In this document: one piece after another, positions 1 through 6,032 of the stretch
Position numbering within the stretch: position 1 is the stretch's first letter
Layout of the letters: each line of letters opens with the position of its first letter
DNA from: Ruminiclostridium sp.
Lineage (GTDB): Bacteria; Bacillota_A; Clostridia; Oscillospirales; Ruminococcaceae
Direction: 5' to 3'
Length of the DNA: 6,831 bases
NCBI GenBank assembly: GCA_017550775.1
Contig: JAFZOA010000091.1
Location: forward strand, 1-6,831
Program-made: the position numbers and the translations under genes
Notes under the pieces: model-generated
Databases searched by the model: none
The model's input: only the letters and a program-made list of their open reading frames with translations
Told to the model about the DNA's origin: nothing

Positions 1-1
1 C

Positions 2-1216
2 GACGAGATCGGCAAGGAGCAGTTCGAGGAGTTCAAGACCTGGGACCTCGGCGACATCATCGGTGTGACCGGTTATGTGTTCAAGACCAAGACCGGCGAG
101 ATCTCGGTACACGTCAAGAGCATAAAGCTTCTCTCGAAGTCGCTGCTGCCGCTCCCCGAGAAGTGGCACGGACTTAAGGACAAGGAGGAGCGTTACAGAA
201 AGCGCTACCTTGACCTTATCGCGAACCCCGAGATCAAGAACACCTTCGTTACCCGCTCGCTGGTACTGCGCGAGATACGCAATTACCTCGACAGCATAGG
301 CTACCTCGAAGTTGACACGCCTATCCTGCTCCCGCTGGAGATAGGTGCGGCGGCGCGCCCCTTCAAGACCCACCACAACGCTCTCGACATAGATATGTAC
401 CTTCGTATCGAGACCGAGCTGTATCTGAAAAGGCTCATCGTCGGCGGATTTGACCGCGTGTACGAGGTAGGTCGTATCTTCCGCAACGAGGGTATGGACG
501 CGACCCACAACCCCGAGTTCACGTCGATAGAGATGTACCAGGCGTACACCGACTACTTCGGCATGATGGATATAATCGAGGATCTTTACCGCACTGTCGC
601 AAAGAAGATCTGCGGCACTGACACGGTCATGTACCAGGGTAAGGAGATAGCTGTCGGCAAGCCGTGGGAGCGCCTTACCATGATCGAGGCGGTGAAGAAG
701 TACGCGGGTGTCGATTTTGCGGACTGGGCGGACGACGAGGCGGCAAGAAAGGTTGCCGACGAGAAGCACGTCGAGCTCGAAAGCAAGACCGCCACAAAGG
801 GAGAGGTGCTTATCGCATTCTTTGAGGCGTTCGTCGAGGAGAACCTGATACAGCCCACGATCATCTACGACTACCCCGTGGAGAACTCCCCGCTCGCAAA
901 GCGTAAGCCCTCCGACCCCATGTTCACCGAGCGTTTTGAGTACTTCATCAACGGCACCGAGTTCGGCAATGCGTTCTCCGAGCTCAACGACCCGATCGAC
1001 CAGCGCGGACGTTTCGAGAAGCAGGTGGCCGCAAAGCGTGCGCAGGGCGGCAATGACGCGCAGGTTGACGACGACTTCATTACCGCGCTCGAATACGGTC
1101 TCCCGCCTACAGGCGGTCTCGGCTTCGGCTTCGACAGACTTGTTATGCTGCTTACGGACAGCGCTTCGATAAGAGATGTGCTGCTGTTCCCCACAATGAG
1201 ACCGGAAAAGAAGTAA
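2..1216 (+). CDS. lysS: Lysyl-tRNA synthetase, class II (5' end missing)
   Basis: Cytoplasmic enzyme that charges tRNA-Lys with lysine using ATP. The reading frame is open from base 2, so the true start lies left of the window; the GTG at 65 is an internal Val codon, not a start. 404 residues are visible, against about 490-505 for bacterial LysRS, so roughly the first 90-100 are missing. The first 60 or so visible residues are the end of the OB-fold anticodon-binding domain. The catalytic core follows: motif 1 at about 299-334 (GYLEVDTPILLP), then AARPFxTHHNALDID and ELYLKRLxVGGF, motif 2 at 455-520 (FRNEG then HNPEF), SPLAKR, NAFSELNDP, and motif 3 at about 1112-1153 (GGLGFGFDRLVMLL) followed by SIRDVLLFPTMRP. 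All class II signatures are intact. Motif 3 has FGFD where IGID is more usual, a conservative change. The TAA stop is followed by a hairpin at 1240-1276. Confidence 0.97.
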   Translation, partial: DEIGKEQFEEFKTWDLGDIIGVTGYVFKTKTGEISVHVKSIKLLSKSLLPLPEKWHGLKDKEERYRKRYLDLIANPEIKNTFVTRSLVLREIRNYLDSIGYLEVDTPILLPLEIGAAARPFKTHHNALDIDMYLRIETELYLKRLIVGGFDRVYEVGRIFRNEGMDATHNPEFTSIEMYQAYTDYFGMMDIIEDLYRTVAKKICGTDTVMYQGKEIAVGKPWERLTMIEAVKKYAGVDFADWADDEAARKVADEKHVELESKTATKGEVLIAFFEAFVEENLIQPTIIYDYPVENSPLAKRKPSDPMFTERFEYFINGTEFGNAFSELNDPIDQRGRFEKQVAAKRAQGGNDAQVDDDFITALEYGLPPTGGLGFGFDRLVMLLTDSASIRDVLLFPTMRPEKK

Positions 1217-1239
1217 AGCCGATCGCAGATAAATATGTC

Positions 1240-1276
1240 CGTTTCTTCCCTCGCTCAACAGGCGGGGGAAGAAACG
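1240..1276 (+). terminator. Probable lysS terminator hairpin
   Basis: A 15-bp stem pairs 1240-1254 with 1262-1276 (CGTTTCTTCCC on the left, GGGAAGAAACG on the right), with one T-G wobble at 1251/1265 and a 7-base loop. It starts 23 bases after the lysS stop. The nearest T run (1286-1290) lies about 9 bases past the stem rather than directly against it, so it is not a textbook intrinsic terminator. It could instead be an mRNA 3'-end stabilising hairpin or part of a structured leader of the next gene. Confidence 0.6.
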
Positions 1277-1297
1277 AATTACAGCTTTTTCTGTTGT

Positions 1298-1356
1298 CCG
1301 GCATCGAAAAGACTGCGTATGCCGGCGCGTTTTGCGGCGAAAAAGCGGAACGGCGC
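1298..1356 (+). other. Two further hairpins upstream of the lipoprotein gene
   Basis: A perfect 7-bp inverted repeat (CCGGCAT 1298-1304, ATGCCGG 1319-1325) encloses a 14-base loop. Immediately after it, 1325-1335 can pair with 1345-1356 in an 11-bp stem with one bulged G at 1352 and two G-T wobbles, around a loop of about 9 bases. Neither is followed by a T run, so neither looks like a terminator. They may form a structured 5' leader or simply reflect GC-rich spacer sequence. No known riboswitch or attenuator consensus is recognised. Whether the stretch is transcribed with the downstream gene depends on where that gene's promoter lies. Confidence 0.35.
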
Positions 1357-1357
1357 A

Positions 1358-1365
1358 TATATAAC
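1358..1365 (+). promoter_or_regulatory. Weak candidate -10 for the lipoprotein gene
   Basis: TATATAAC lies 28-35 bases before the ATG at 1393 and is the only TATAAT-like hexamer in this spacer. No credible -35 box lies 16-18 bases upstream, because that position falls in the GC-rich hairpin. If used, the 5' UTR would be only about 20 bases. Readthrough from lysS or an unusual promoter are alternatives. Confidence 0.25.
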
Positions 1366-1392
1366 AAATACTGCAAAAGGAAAAAGAGGAAA

Positions 1393-3711
1393 ATGAATAC
1401 GAAATTAGTATCGGCGATCATTGCCGGGGCAATGATACTGACCGCGGTATCCGGCTGTTCGGAAGCAAGGACTACAAACAGCATTTCGGACGATCTTTCC
1501 CTTGCGGAGAGATACCTTTCGGAAATGAATTACGAACAGGCTATAGTTGAGTTCGACAAGATACTGAACATTGACCCTAAGAACGCGGACGCGTATCTCG
1601 GAAAAGCCGAAGCGTACATAGCGCTCGGTGACACAGACAGTGCGATAAAGACCTTGCAGACAAGCTGCCGGCAGTCGGACGACGACCGCCTGAAAGCAAG
1701 GCTCGACGAGCTTCTTGCGCTGGTAGGAGGGGTGGCGCAGTCAGAGCCGGAGACCGAGGATGTCACCTCTGCGGAGGAAACGACTCCCGATACCACTACA
1801 ACGGCCGATGCGTCAGCAGATGACGAAAACGACGGGGAAACGTCCGGTGACAGTGACGAGGATACAGGCGAAGAGACGACCGGTTCTCCTGATGACGTGA
1901 CGGACGATAATACAGACGATACAACGAGCGAGAACGCCGGTTCGGACTACGACGATACTCTGTCCGAAAACACGGCTGATGACCGGAATGAAGAAAGCGG
2001 TGCCGGGGAAGACACCCCCGTACCCGCCGATGATACAAGCGGAGACGTTCCCGAGGACGGTACTTCCGGGTCGGATACCTACGATGAGGTCGGCGCGGAT
2101 ACTACGGAACCTGCCGCTGTGGATACCGTGGAAGCTTCTGCGGAGCAGAATGCCGTGACGACGGAAGCGTCTTCGTCTTCCGCAGTTACTTCGGTACCGG
2201 TGACCTCGGCTGTAACGTCCGTTAGTGTTACGACTGCAAGTTCGGCGACAACAAAGGCTGCAACTTCGGCGGTAACTACGACGAAAAAAACTACCGGTAC
2301 GACCACAGCCGCGACTACAGAGGCTGCTACCTCGAAGGAGAAAAAAACTACCACCGAAGCTCCCGTGCAGACGCCTGACGATCCAAAGTACAAATACAAG
2401 CTCGTGACCGTGCTGCAGGATACGATAGTTGAAAACGGCTATACGCTAAAGCCCCTTAATCTGAACGGCACAGGAGACCTGTATATGTACTTCAAGGGTG
2501 ATACTCTCCCGGACAAGCTCGGTGATATCGTCTTCTACCGTATCGACATGGAGGAATTTCGTAAGACAGGAAAGATAAAGCCGATAAAGGTGACCCTTGA
2601 CAGCAAGCTCAAAAACGCGATACCGTCGCCGTCGTACATAAACGGAGCACAGTATTTCGTTGAACGCGGCGATAACGGGCTTAAGTATTATGTCGTAAAA
2701 TTCGACCCCAATACCAACAAGCTTATCGTGGAAAAAACGCTTGACAGGTTGGGAAGCAGCAACGGCGGAAGCTTTGATCTCGACGGCGGATACACCTGCA
2801 CATATACCACGTCGGATATGTCCGTCACGATCACGGTGACCGATCCGAACGGCAGGTCCGTCAGCAAGACATTCTCTTATAGCGGCGATATGTCCGATAT
2901 CGAAGTGACGACCGACGGAAAGAACATTTATGTTTCCTGCGTCTCCGGCGGAATTGCGGGCGGCGACTATAAGCGCGAGATCATGAAGCTCAACACAAAG
3001 CTCGAATCCGAAGTCATTTATACCAAAAAGTTAGAGATCACTGTTCAGGGCGGAGACGCATGGTTGGCAGTGACCATAAACATGAGCGACGAGAGGACCA
3101 GCGTTGTGACGAGCGACGGCGACAAGTATATAATCTCGATCGGAAACAGACTTATCAGGTATGACCGCGGTGCGGACAAGGAGACCGAGCTTTATAAGGG
3201 CACAGATGCTCTGAATGTTACTATCCTGTCACACAACTGGATAGGAGTTAATTCCGGCAACAGCTCGTCCGCGTTTATCAATTACAGCACCGGCGATAAG
3301 ATAGATACGACAGTGTATTCCGGCTCGTTTTACGCGTCGTTCTACAACATAGACGACAATATCAGTGTTGTGTCGGGAAAGAAGAGCGCGCTCTTCAACA
3401 CCTCGACCGGTAAGGTCATAGACTCGTATGACTCTGTTACAACACTCGGAAATAACGTCATTGGGTGCAGAACAGGCTCAAAGTCGGTATACTACAGCTC
3501 CGGAATGAACAAGCTGGATTATGACAGTATGGCTCACTTTGACGGCAGCTCCGTAACGCTCGTATCAAAGGGCGGGGACACGTTCTTCGTTGACGCGGGC
3601 TTCGGACAGCTTTCGGTATCGTTCTCCGCAAAGTCTGTGGGCAGGTGCGGTGAACTCTATACAGCCACTGACGGCGAACAGAGTTATTTTGTAACATACA
3701 TTGTCGGCTGA
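1393..3711 (+). CDS. Surface lipoprotein with TPR pair, acidic/Thr-rich linker and beta-rich C-terminal domain
   Basis: Not recognised as a named gene. The start chosen is ATG 1393, preceded by purine-rich AAAAGG and AGAGGA (1375-1390) and giving a proper signal peptide; the frame is open further upstream but without signal-peptide character. The product has 772 residues. Residues 1-21 are a lipoprotein signal with lipobox V-S-G-C, so Cys22 is the predicted lipid-anchored residue and the protein sits on the outer face of the membrane. Residues about 35-90 hold two TPR-like helical hairpins (YEQAIVEFDKILNIDPKNAD, then AYLGKAEAYIALGDTDSAI), which usually bind peptides or proteins. Residues 115-258 are strongly acidic low complexity with almost no Lys/Arg; 259-331 are Ser/Thr/Ala/Val-rich with lysines. 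Residues about 332-772 are rich in predicted beta strands with recurrent short 'YDRG/STGK' turn motifs, suggesting a propeller-like fold, but no family is recognised. A hairpin terminator follows at 3732-3760, so it is probably transcribed alone. Function unknown; a cell-envelope scaffold or sensor is a guess. Confidence 0.9.
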   Translation: MNTKLVSAIIAGAMILTAVSGCSEARTTNSISDDLSLAERYLSEMNYEQAIVEFDKILNIDPKNADAYLGKAEAYIALGDTDSAIKTLQTSCRQSDDDRLKARLDELLALVGGVAQSEPETEDVTSAEETTPDTTTTADASADDENDGETSGDSDEDTGEETTGSPDDVTDDNTDDTTSENAGSDYDDTLSENTADDRNEESGAGEDTPVPADDTSGDVPEDGTSGSDTYDEVGADTTEPAAVDTVEASAEQNAVTTEASSSSAVTSVPVTSAVTSVSVTTASSATTKAATSAVTTTKKTTGTTTAATTEAATSKEKKTTTEAPVQTPDDPKYKYKLVTVLQDTIVENGYTLKPLNLNGTGDLYMYFKGDTLPDKLGDIVFYRIDMEEFRKTGKIKPIKVTLDSKLKNAIPSPSYINGAQYFVERGDNGLKYYVVKFDPNTNKLIVEKTLDRLGSSNGGSFDLDGGYTCTYTTSDMSVTITVTDPNGRSVSKTFSYSGDMSDIEVTTDGKNIYVSCVSGGIAGGDYKREIMKLNTKLESEVIYTKKLEITVQGGDAWLAVTINMSDERTSVVTSDGDKYIISIGNRLIRYDRGADKETELYKGTDALNVTILSHNWIGVNSGNSSSAFINYSTGDKIDTTVYSGSFYASFYNIDDNISVVSGKKSALFNTSTGKVIDSYDSVTTLGNNVIGCRTGSKSVYYSSGMNKLDYDSMAHFDGSSVTLVSKGGDTFFVDAGFGQLSVSFSAKSVGRCGELYTATDGEQSYFVTYIVG
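1735..2385 (+). repeat. Low-complexity linker-coding segment
   Basis: This segment encodes residues 115-331 of the lipoprotein. The first two thirds are dominated by Asp, Glu, Thr, Ser and Gly (for example DDNTDDTTSE); the last third consists of short Thr/Ser/Ala/Val strings with the word TSAVT recurring and scattered Lys. The two halves therefore have opposite charge tendencies. It is not an exact tandem repeat at the DNA level. Such linkers are common in secreted Ruminococcus-type proteins as flexible spacers and may be glycosylated. Expect length variation between strains. Confidence 0.7.
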
Positions 3712-3731
3712 TGACGGATAACGAATGAAAA

Positions 3732-3760
3732 AGTGCTGCACCTTTTACAGGTGCAGCACT
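3732..3760. terminator. Perfect 11-bp hairpin terminator, possibly bidirectional
   Basis: AGTGCTGCACC (3732-3742) pairs perfectly with GGTGCAGCACT (3750-3760) around a 7-base loop. It begins 20 bases after the lipoprotein stop. On the plus strand it is followed by the weak T-rich CTGTTTGTC. On the minus strand the stem is followed directly by TTTTC, a somewhat better U tract. It can serve the plus-strand lipoprotein gene and any minus-strand transcript coming from 3800-4000. Confidence 0.85.
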
Positions 3761-4023
3761 CTGTTTGTCAAAAAAGAACGTTCGGTCTGTAACAAGCCTA
3801 TTAAAGATCCGTGTTACGGTATTTGGTCCATGCGTCTGTGATATTGCTTCGCAAATCCGCTGGCGCAAGGGCGCGCTTTTCTGATATCCGGAGAACTCCG
3901 AACTTCGAGGCAGATGACCCGTCCATTCCGGAAAGGTAAAGCGTAACAAAGAAGTTTTCCAAAGTTAATCAGACAGGCAGGTCAAAGCACTATCGTTATT
4001 ATTAACGCCAGCCTTATGATAAC
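3761..4023. other. Spacer between the lipoprotein and DUF6809-like genes
   Basis: About 260 bases without a confident gene. Besides the minus-strand frame noted above, it holds a 6-bp inverted repeat (GTAACA 3789-3794, TGTTAC 3812-3817) and a 5-bp one (CGTTA 3994-3998, TAACG 4003-4007). An AT-rich stretch at 3991-4005 contains TATTAT (3997-4002), which could be the -10 of the downstream plus-strand gene although no good -35 is present. No tRNA-like fold, known riboswitch, attachment site or insertion-sequence end is recognised. Confidence 0.5.
3801..3926 (-). CDS. Possible small protein of 41 residues (unverified)
   Basis: On the minus strand an ATG at 3926 opens a 41-residue frame ending with TAA at 3801-3803. 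The frame stays open upstream to a TTG at 3962 (53 residues), with a stop at 3969-3971. The peptide has a normal mix of residues (core word ALAPADLRSNITDAW), looks more protein-like than random spacer translation, and runs toward the hairpin at 3732-3760, about 40 bases downstream. Against it: no Shine-Dalgarno precedes either start and no convincing promoter is seen. It may instead be a fragment of a decayed gene, a dispersed intergenic repeat, or chance. No function can be assigned. Confidence 0.25.
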   Translation of the reverse strand: MDGSSASKFGVLRISEKRALAPADLRSNITDAWTKYRNTDL

Positions 4024-4028
4024 GGAGG
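4024..4028 (+). promoter_or_regulatory. Ribosome binding site that fixes the start at 4037
   Basis: GGAGG lies 8 bases before the ATG at 4037. An in-frame ATG at 4016 lies upstream of this site and has no Shine-Dalgarno of its own, so the start at 4037 is preferred and the seven extra codons are rejected. Confidence 0.85.
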
Positions 4029-4036
4029 AAAACATT

Positions 4037-4303
4037 ATGACATCAATACTTGAAAAGCTCTACTACGGTGAAATCAGTCCTTGCTCAAAGCCGACACCCA
4101 CCACGGAACGCTACCTGAAAGCCAAAGGCGAGGTTGAGAAGTACCGTGAGGAGATACTTGCCAAATATCCCGACTGCAAAGAACTTCTCGAAAACTACGC
4201 AGACGCGATCCATGTTACAGCAGCCTGCGAGGGTTCGCAGGACTTTGAGAGAGGATTCCGGCTCGGAGCGCTGATAATGGTTGATGTAATGACAACCGAA
4301 TAA
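4037..4303 (+). CDS. Small DUF6809-like protein of unknown function
   Basis: An 88-residue soluble protein with no signal peptide or membrane segment. It opens with ILEKLYYGEISPCSKP, followed by a charged, mainly helical middle (about residues 24-55, GEVEKYREEILAKYP) and the C-terminal word FERGFRLGALIMVDVM. The pattern of an N-terminal 'LYYGxIxP' and a C-terminal 'F..GFRLG.LIM.(D/E)V' is what I associate with the DUF6809 family of small Firmicutes proteins; this assignment is from memory of the family and is unsearched. Family members have no established function to my knowledge. The gene stands alone, between a spacer and a bidirectional terminator, and converges with the binding-protein gene. 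It has its own GGAGG ribosome site. Existence as a gene is well supported by start, codon use and terminator; family membership is moderately supported. Confidence 0.85.
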   Translation: MTSILEKLYYGEISPCSKPTPTTERYLKAKGEVEKYREEILAKYPDCKELLENYADAIHVTAACEGSQDFERGFRLGALIMVDVMTTE

Positions 4304-4308
4304 CAAAG

Positions 4309-4340
4309 ATGATCCGTTGTTTATTTGAGCAACGGATCAT
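4309..4340. terminator. Bidirectional terminator between convergent genes
   Basis: ATGATCCGTTG (4309-4319) pairs perfectly with CAACGGATCAT (4330-4340), an 11-bp stem with a 10-base loop. Plus-strand transcripts meet TTCTGTTATT after it; minus-strand transcripts meet CTTTGTTATT. It lies in the 52 bases between the stops of the small protein gene (4303) and the binding-protein gene (4356), so it can end both. Confidence 0.88.
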
Positions 4341-4355
4341 TCTGTTATTAATGGA

Positions 4356-5930
4356 TTACTGTGCTGTCATCTTGCGGTATTCATCGAGAGCCGACTCGAC
4401 CATATTATAATACTCGCCGACCAGACGGTTGTAGGATTCGCCCTCGGAGATCGGTGCATTGTATATCTCCTCAAGCTGATTGCTCAGGTCAAGTCCGAAT
4501 CCATAATGTGTATCAAACACGAATGAAAACTTCGACGGATCAACAAGGTCATCATATATCTGCATCTGCTCTGTAGTATATGTGAGCTTGTACTTGGGCT
4601 TTCTCGGTGCGCCGCATTCGGGGCAGACAGCGCCTTCCTCGTCGCGCTCGCTGTCAAATCTGTGTTTGCAATCGGGGCATTTGATGTAGAAATAGCCGCC
4701 GTTATACAGCTTTTCTTCGCGTTCGGCCGCAACAACATCGGGATCGGAAGCCCATATTCTCGAAGCGAGAATGAACGCCGCTGCGCCCTGAAGATTGCCT
4801 GCGCCCGCAGGGACAACATATCCGGAATCGCCGCCGGCTATATAGTATGTATCGGATTCGGGATCGCGGGGCATAGGCACCGTACGTATCTCACCCTCGT
4901 AATTGTTCTTGAACCAGAATTCCTGACCGCATGGAAGCGTCCAGTCAAGCGGCATAACAAAGAACAGCGTTCCCTGCCACGAATCGAGACCGTCGGGTCC
5001 GTGCCAGCCCTCCCAGAAGCAGTCCTCACGGTAGAGCTTCTCAATGAACTCCATTGTTCTCATTACATTGGCGTTTTTCATATTGTTTATGATGTTCTTG
5101 CCGTCAAAGCCGATAACGGGAACTCCGGTTGTCTCGGCAAGCTGTACGCCGAAGCAGCCGGGCCATGAGATCGGATACTTTTCGGGATTGAAGTCCTTCC
5201 ACTTCAGGCATATATCTTCAAAAGCGTTCCAGTCCCACTCTCCGGCAAAGTAAAGATCCATAGGATCGTTGATTCCGTATTCGGAAAGCTCGGCAGAGCA
5301 GTATGTAACGCCGTAAGGTGTCGCTGTCAGCGCGTAGGGGAAATAGTAATGCTTGCCGTTATATCCATAGCTGTCAATAATCGACCCCATATCCGACCAC
5401 AGCGACGAGGTCATATCGAGCCATTCGTCCATGGCGGTAAATCTGTTGTTTATGAAAAAGCTCGGGAAATGCTCAGCCTGCTTTCTCATTATATCCGGGG
5501 ACTGACCCGATGCCATCAGCACTCCGAGACGGTCGGTTATCTCCAGCGAGCTTACGATCTCGGTCTCGACCGTACCTCCGAATCTTTCCGCGAATACCTC
5601 CGCTATATCGAGCTCCGGCGAAACATTATGGAAATCGAACCAGCAAAGCGCGTGTATGGTTCCCGCGGGCTTTCCGGATTCATACAGCGAACCCGCGCCT
5701 GTCTCGTTTGCGGTATCCACGGTATCGATGTCAGCTGCTTCTTTATAGTCGAACTTTTCATCGATCTCCTTGTTCGGGTCTTCGGTCGTAACGGTAGCCG
5801 CAGCGGCAGTCGTGGTGTCGGCATTATTATCGGCAGCGGGAGCTCTTCCAACGCCTCCTCCGCAGCCTGCTGTACCGATGACAAGCATTGTGGCCAATAC
5901 TGCCGAAAGTGTTTTCCGTGTTTTTCTCAT
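4356..5930 (-). CDS. Extracellular solute-binding lipoprotein (ABC sugar type) with embedded zinc-ribbon-like motif
   Basis: A 524-residue protein. Residues 1-22 are a signal peptide (basic RKTRK, hydrophobic core, T-A-G before Cys23), so Cys23 is the likely lipid anchor. A Thr/Ala/Asp linker spans about 27-55. The binding domain starts near residue 85. ALCWFDF, then AEVFAERFGGTVE, then GVLMASGQSPDIM, MDEWLDM and YYFPYA follow the layout of family-1 solute-binding proteins, which capture oligosaccharides or other solutes for ABC importers. The usual later elements (WDWNAFEDICLKWKD, GGDSGYVVPAGAGN, AAFILASRIWASD) are present. Unusually, residues 418-439 form C-P-D-C, 14 residues, C-P-E-C-G, a zinc-ribbon-like knuckle pair inserted between EEKLYNGG and YTTEQMQIYDDLVDP. 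Start: ATG at 5930 with AAGGAGG 7 bases upstream. It follows the DUF2264-like gene by 102 bases but has its own promoter. No permease or ATPase gene lies downstream, so the substrate and the transporter partner are unknown. Confidence 0.93.
   Translation of the reverse strand: MRKTRKTLSAVLATMLVIGTAGCGGGVGRAPAADNNADTTTAAAATVTTEDPNKEIDEKFDYKEAADIDTVDTANETGAGSLYESGKPAGTIHALCWFDFHNVSPELDIAEVFAERFGGTVETEIVSSLEITDRLGVLMASGQSPDIMRKQAEHFPSFFINNRFTAMDEWLDMTSSLWSDMGSIIDSYGYNGKHYYFPYALTATPYGVTYCSAELSEYGINDPMDLYFAGEWDWNAFEDICLKWKDFNPEKYPISWPGCFGVQLAETTGVPVIGFDGKNIINNMKNANVMRTMEFIEKLYREDCFWEGWHGPDGLDSWQGTLFFVMPLDWTLPCGQEFWFKNNYEGEIRTVPMPRDPESDTYYIAGGDSGYVVPAGAGNLQGAAAFILASRIWASDPDVVAAEREEKLYNGGYFYIKCPDCKHRFDSERDEEGAVCPECGAPRKPKYKLTYTTEQMQIYDDLVDPSKFSFVFDTHYGFGLDLSNQLEEIYNAPISEGESYNRLVGEYYNMVESALDEYRKMTAQ
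4614..4679 (-). other. Four-cysteine zinc-ribbon-like segment inside the binding protein
   Basis: This segment encodes Cys418-X2-Cys421-X14-Cys436-X2-Cys439, as CPDC and CPECG knuckles. It matches the paired-knuckle pattern of rubredoxin/zinc-ribbon modules, which normally bind one Zn or Fe ion with four thiolates. The spacing of 14 between the pairs is within the usual range. Metal binding is inferred from the motif only. Confidence 0.75.
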
Positions 5931-5937
5931 AGATGAT

Positions 5938-5944
5938 CCTCCTT
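5938..5944 (-). promoter_or_regulatory. Strong Shine-Dalgarno of the binding-protein gene
   Basis: On the minus strand AAGGAGG lies 7 bases before the ATG at 5930, a full-strength site that supports this start and suggests efficient translation. Confidence 0.9.
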
Positions 5945-5999
5945 AGAATTATGTAAATACGTTCAGGTAAAGTGTGTTATCGTTTACTTGTCAGGGCTC

Positions 6000-6024
6000 A
6001 TTATAACATAAATAGATATGTCAA
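6000..6024 (-). promoter_or_regulatory. Extended -10 promoter of the binding-protein gene
   Basis: On the minus strand a perfect TATAAT (plus-strand 6000-6005) is preceded by TG one base upstream, giving TGTTATAAT, the extended -10 form that can work without a good -35. A perfect TTGACA (plus 6019-6024) lies upstream, but the 13-base gap is too short for a standard -35/-10 pair, so the extended -10 is probably the operative element. Transcription would begin near 5993, leaving a 5' UTR of about 60 bases. The promoter lies just after the stop of the upstream gene, so the binding protein can be expressed separately from it. Confidence 0.7.
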
Positions 6025-6032
6025 GAAAAATA

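Noticed and set aside
1294..1392. Upstream extension of the lipoprotein gene to a TTG at 1294 (33 extra codons)
   Set aside because: The extension encodes hairpin sequence and a basic, non-signal peptide. The ATG at 1393 gives a proper lipoprotein signal with a purine-rich site before it.
1735..2385. Linker as a calcium-binding dockerin or repeat domain
   Set aside because: Asp-rich words are present, but no repeated calcium-loop pattern with the required spacing is seen; it looks like low-complexity linker.
2079..2399. Val/Ala-rich minus-strand frame opposite the linker
   Set aside because: It is the antisense image of the Thr/Ser-rich linker codons; its composition is wholly explained by the plus-strand gene and it has no ribosome site.
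3889..3900. CGGAG-AA-CTCCG palindrome as a hairpin
   Set aside because: A two-base loop cannot form a stable hairpin. It could be a protein-binding palindrome, but nothing supports that.
3458..3949. Long minus-strand frame of 163 codons across the lipoprotein 3' end and the spacer
   Set aside because: Most of it is antisense to the lipoprotein gene and it runs through the terminator hairpin. Only the spacer part is of interest, and a different frame there reads better.
4016..4036. Earlier ATG for the DUF6809-like gene
   Set aside because: It lies before the GGAGG at 4024-4028, which is ideally spaced for the ATG at 4037.
6000..6024. TTGACA plus TATAAT as a standard sigma-A promoter
   Set aside because: The gap between the boxes is 13 bases, too short for the usual 16-18. 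The extended -10 explanation is preferred.
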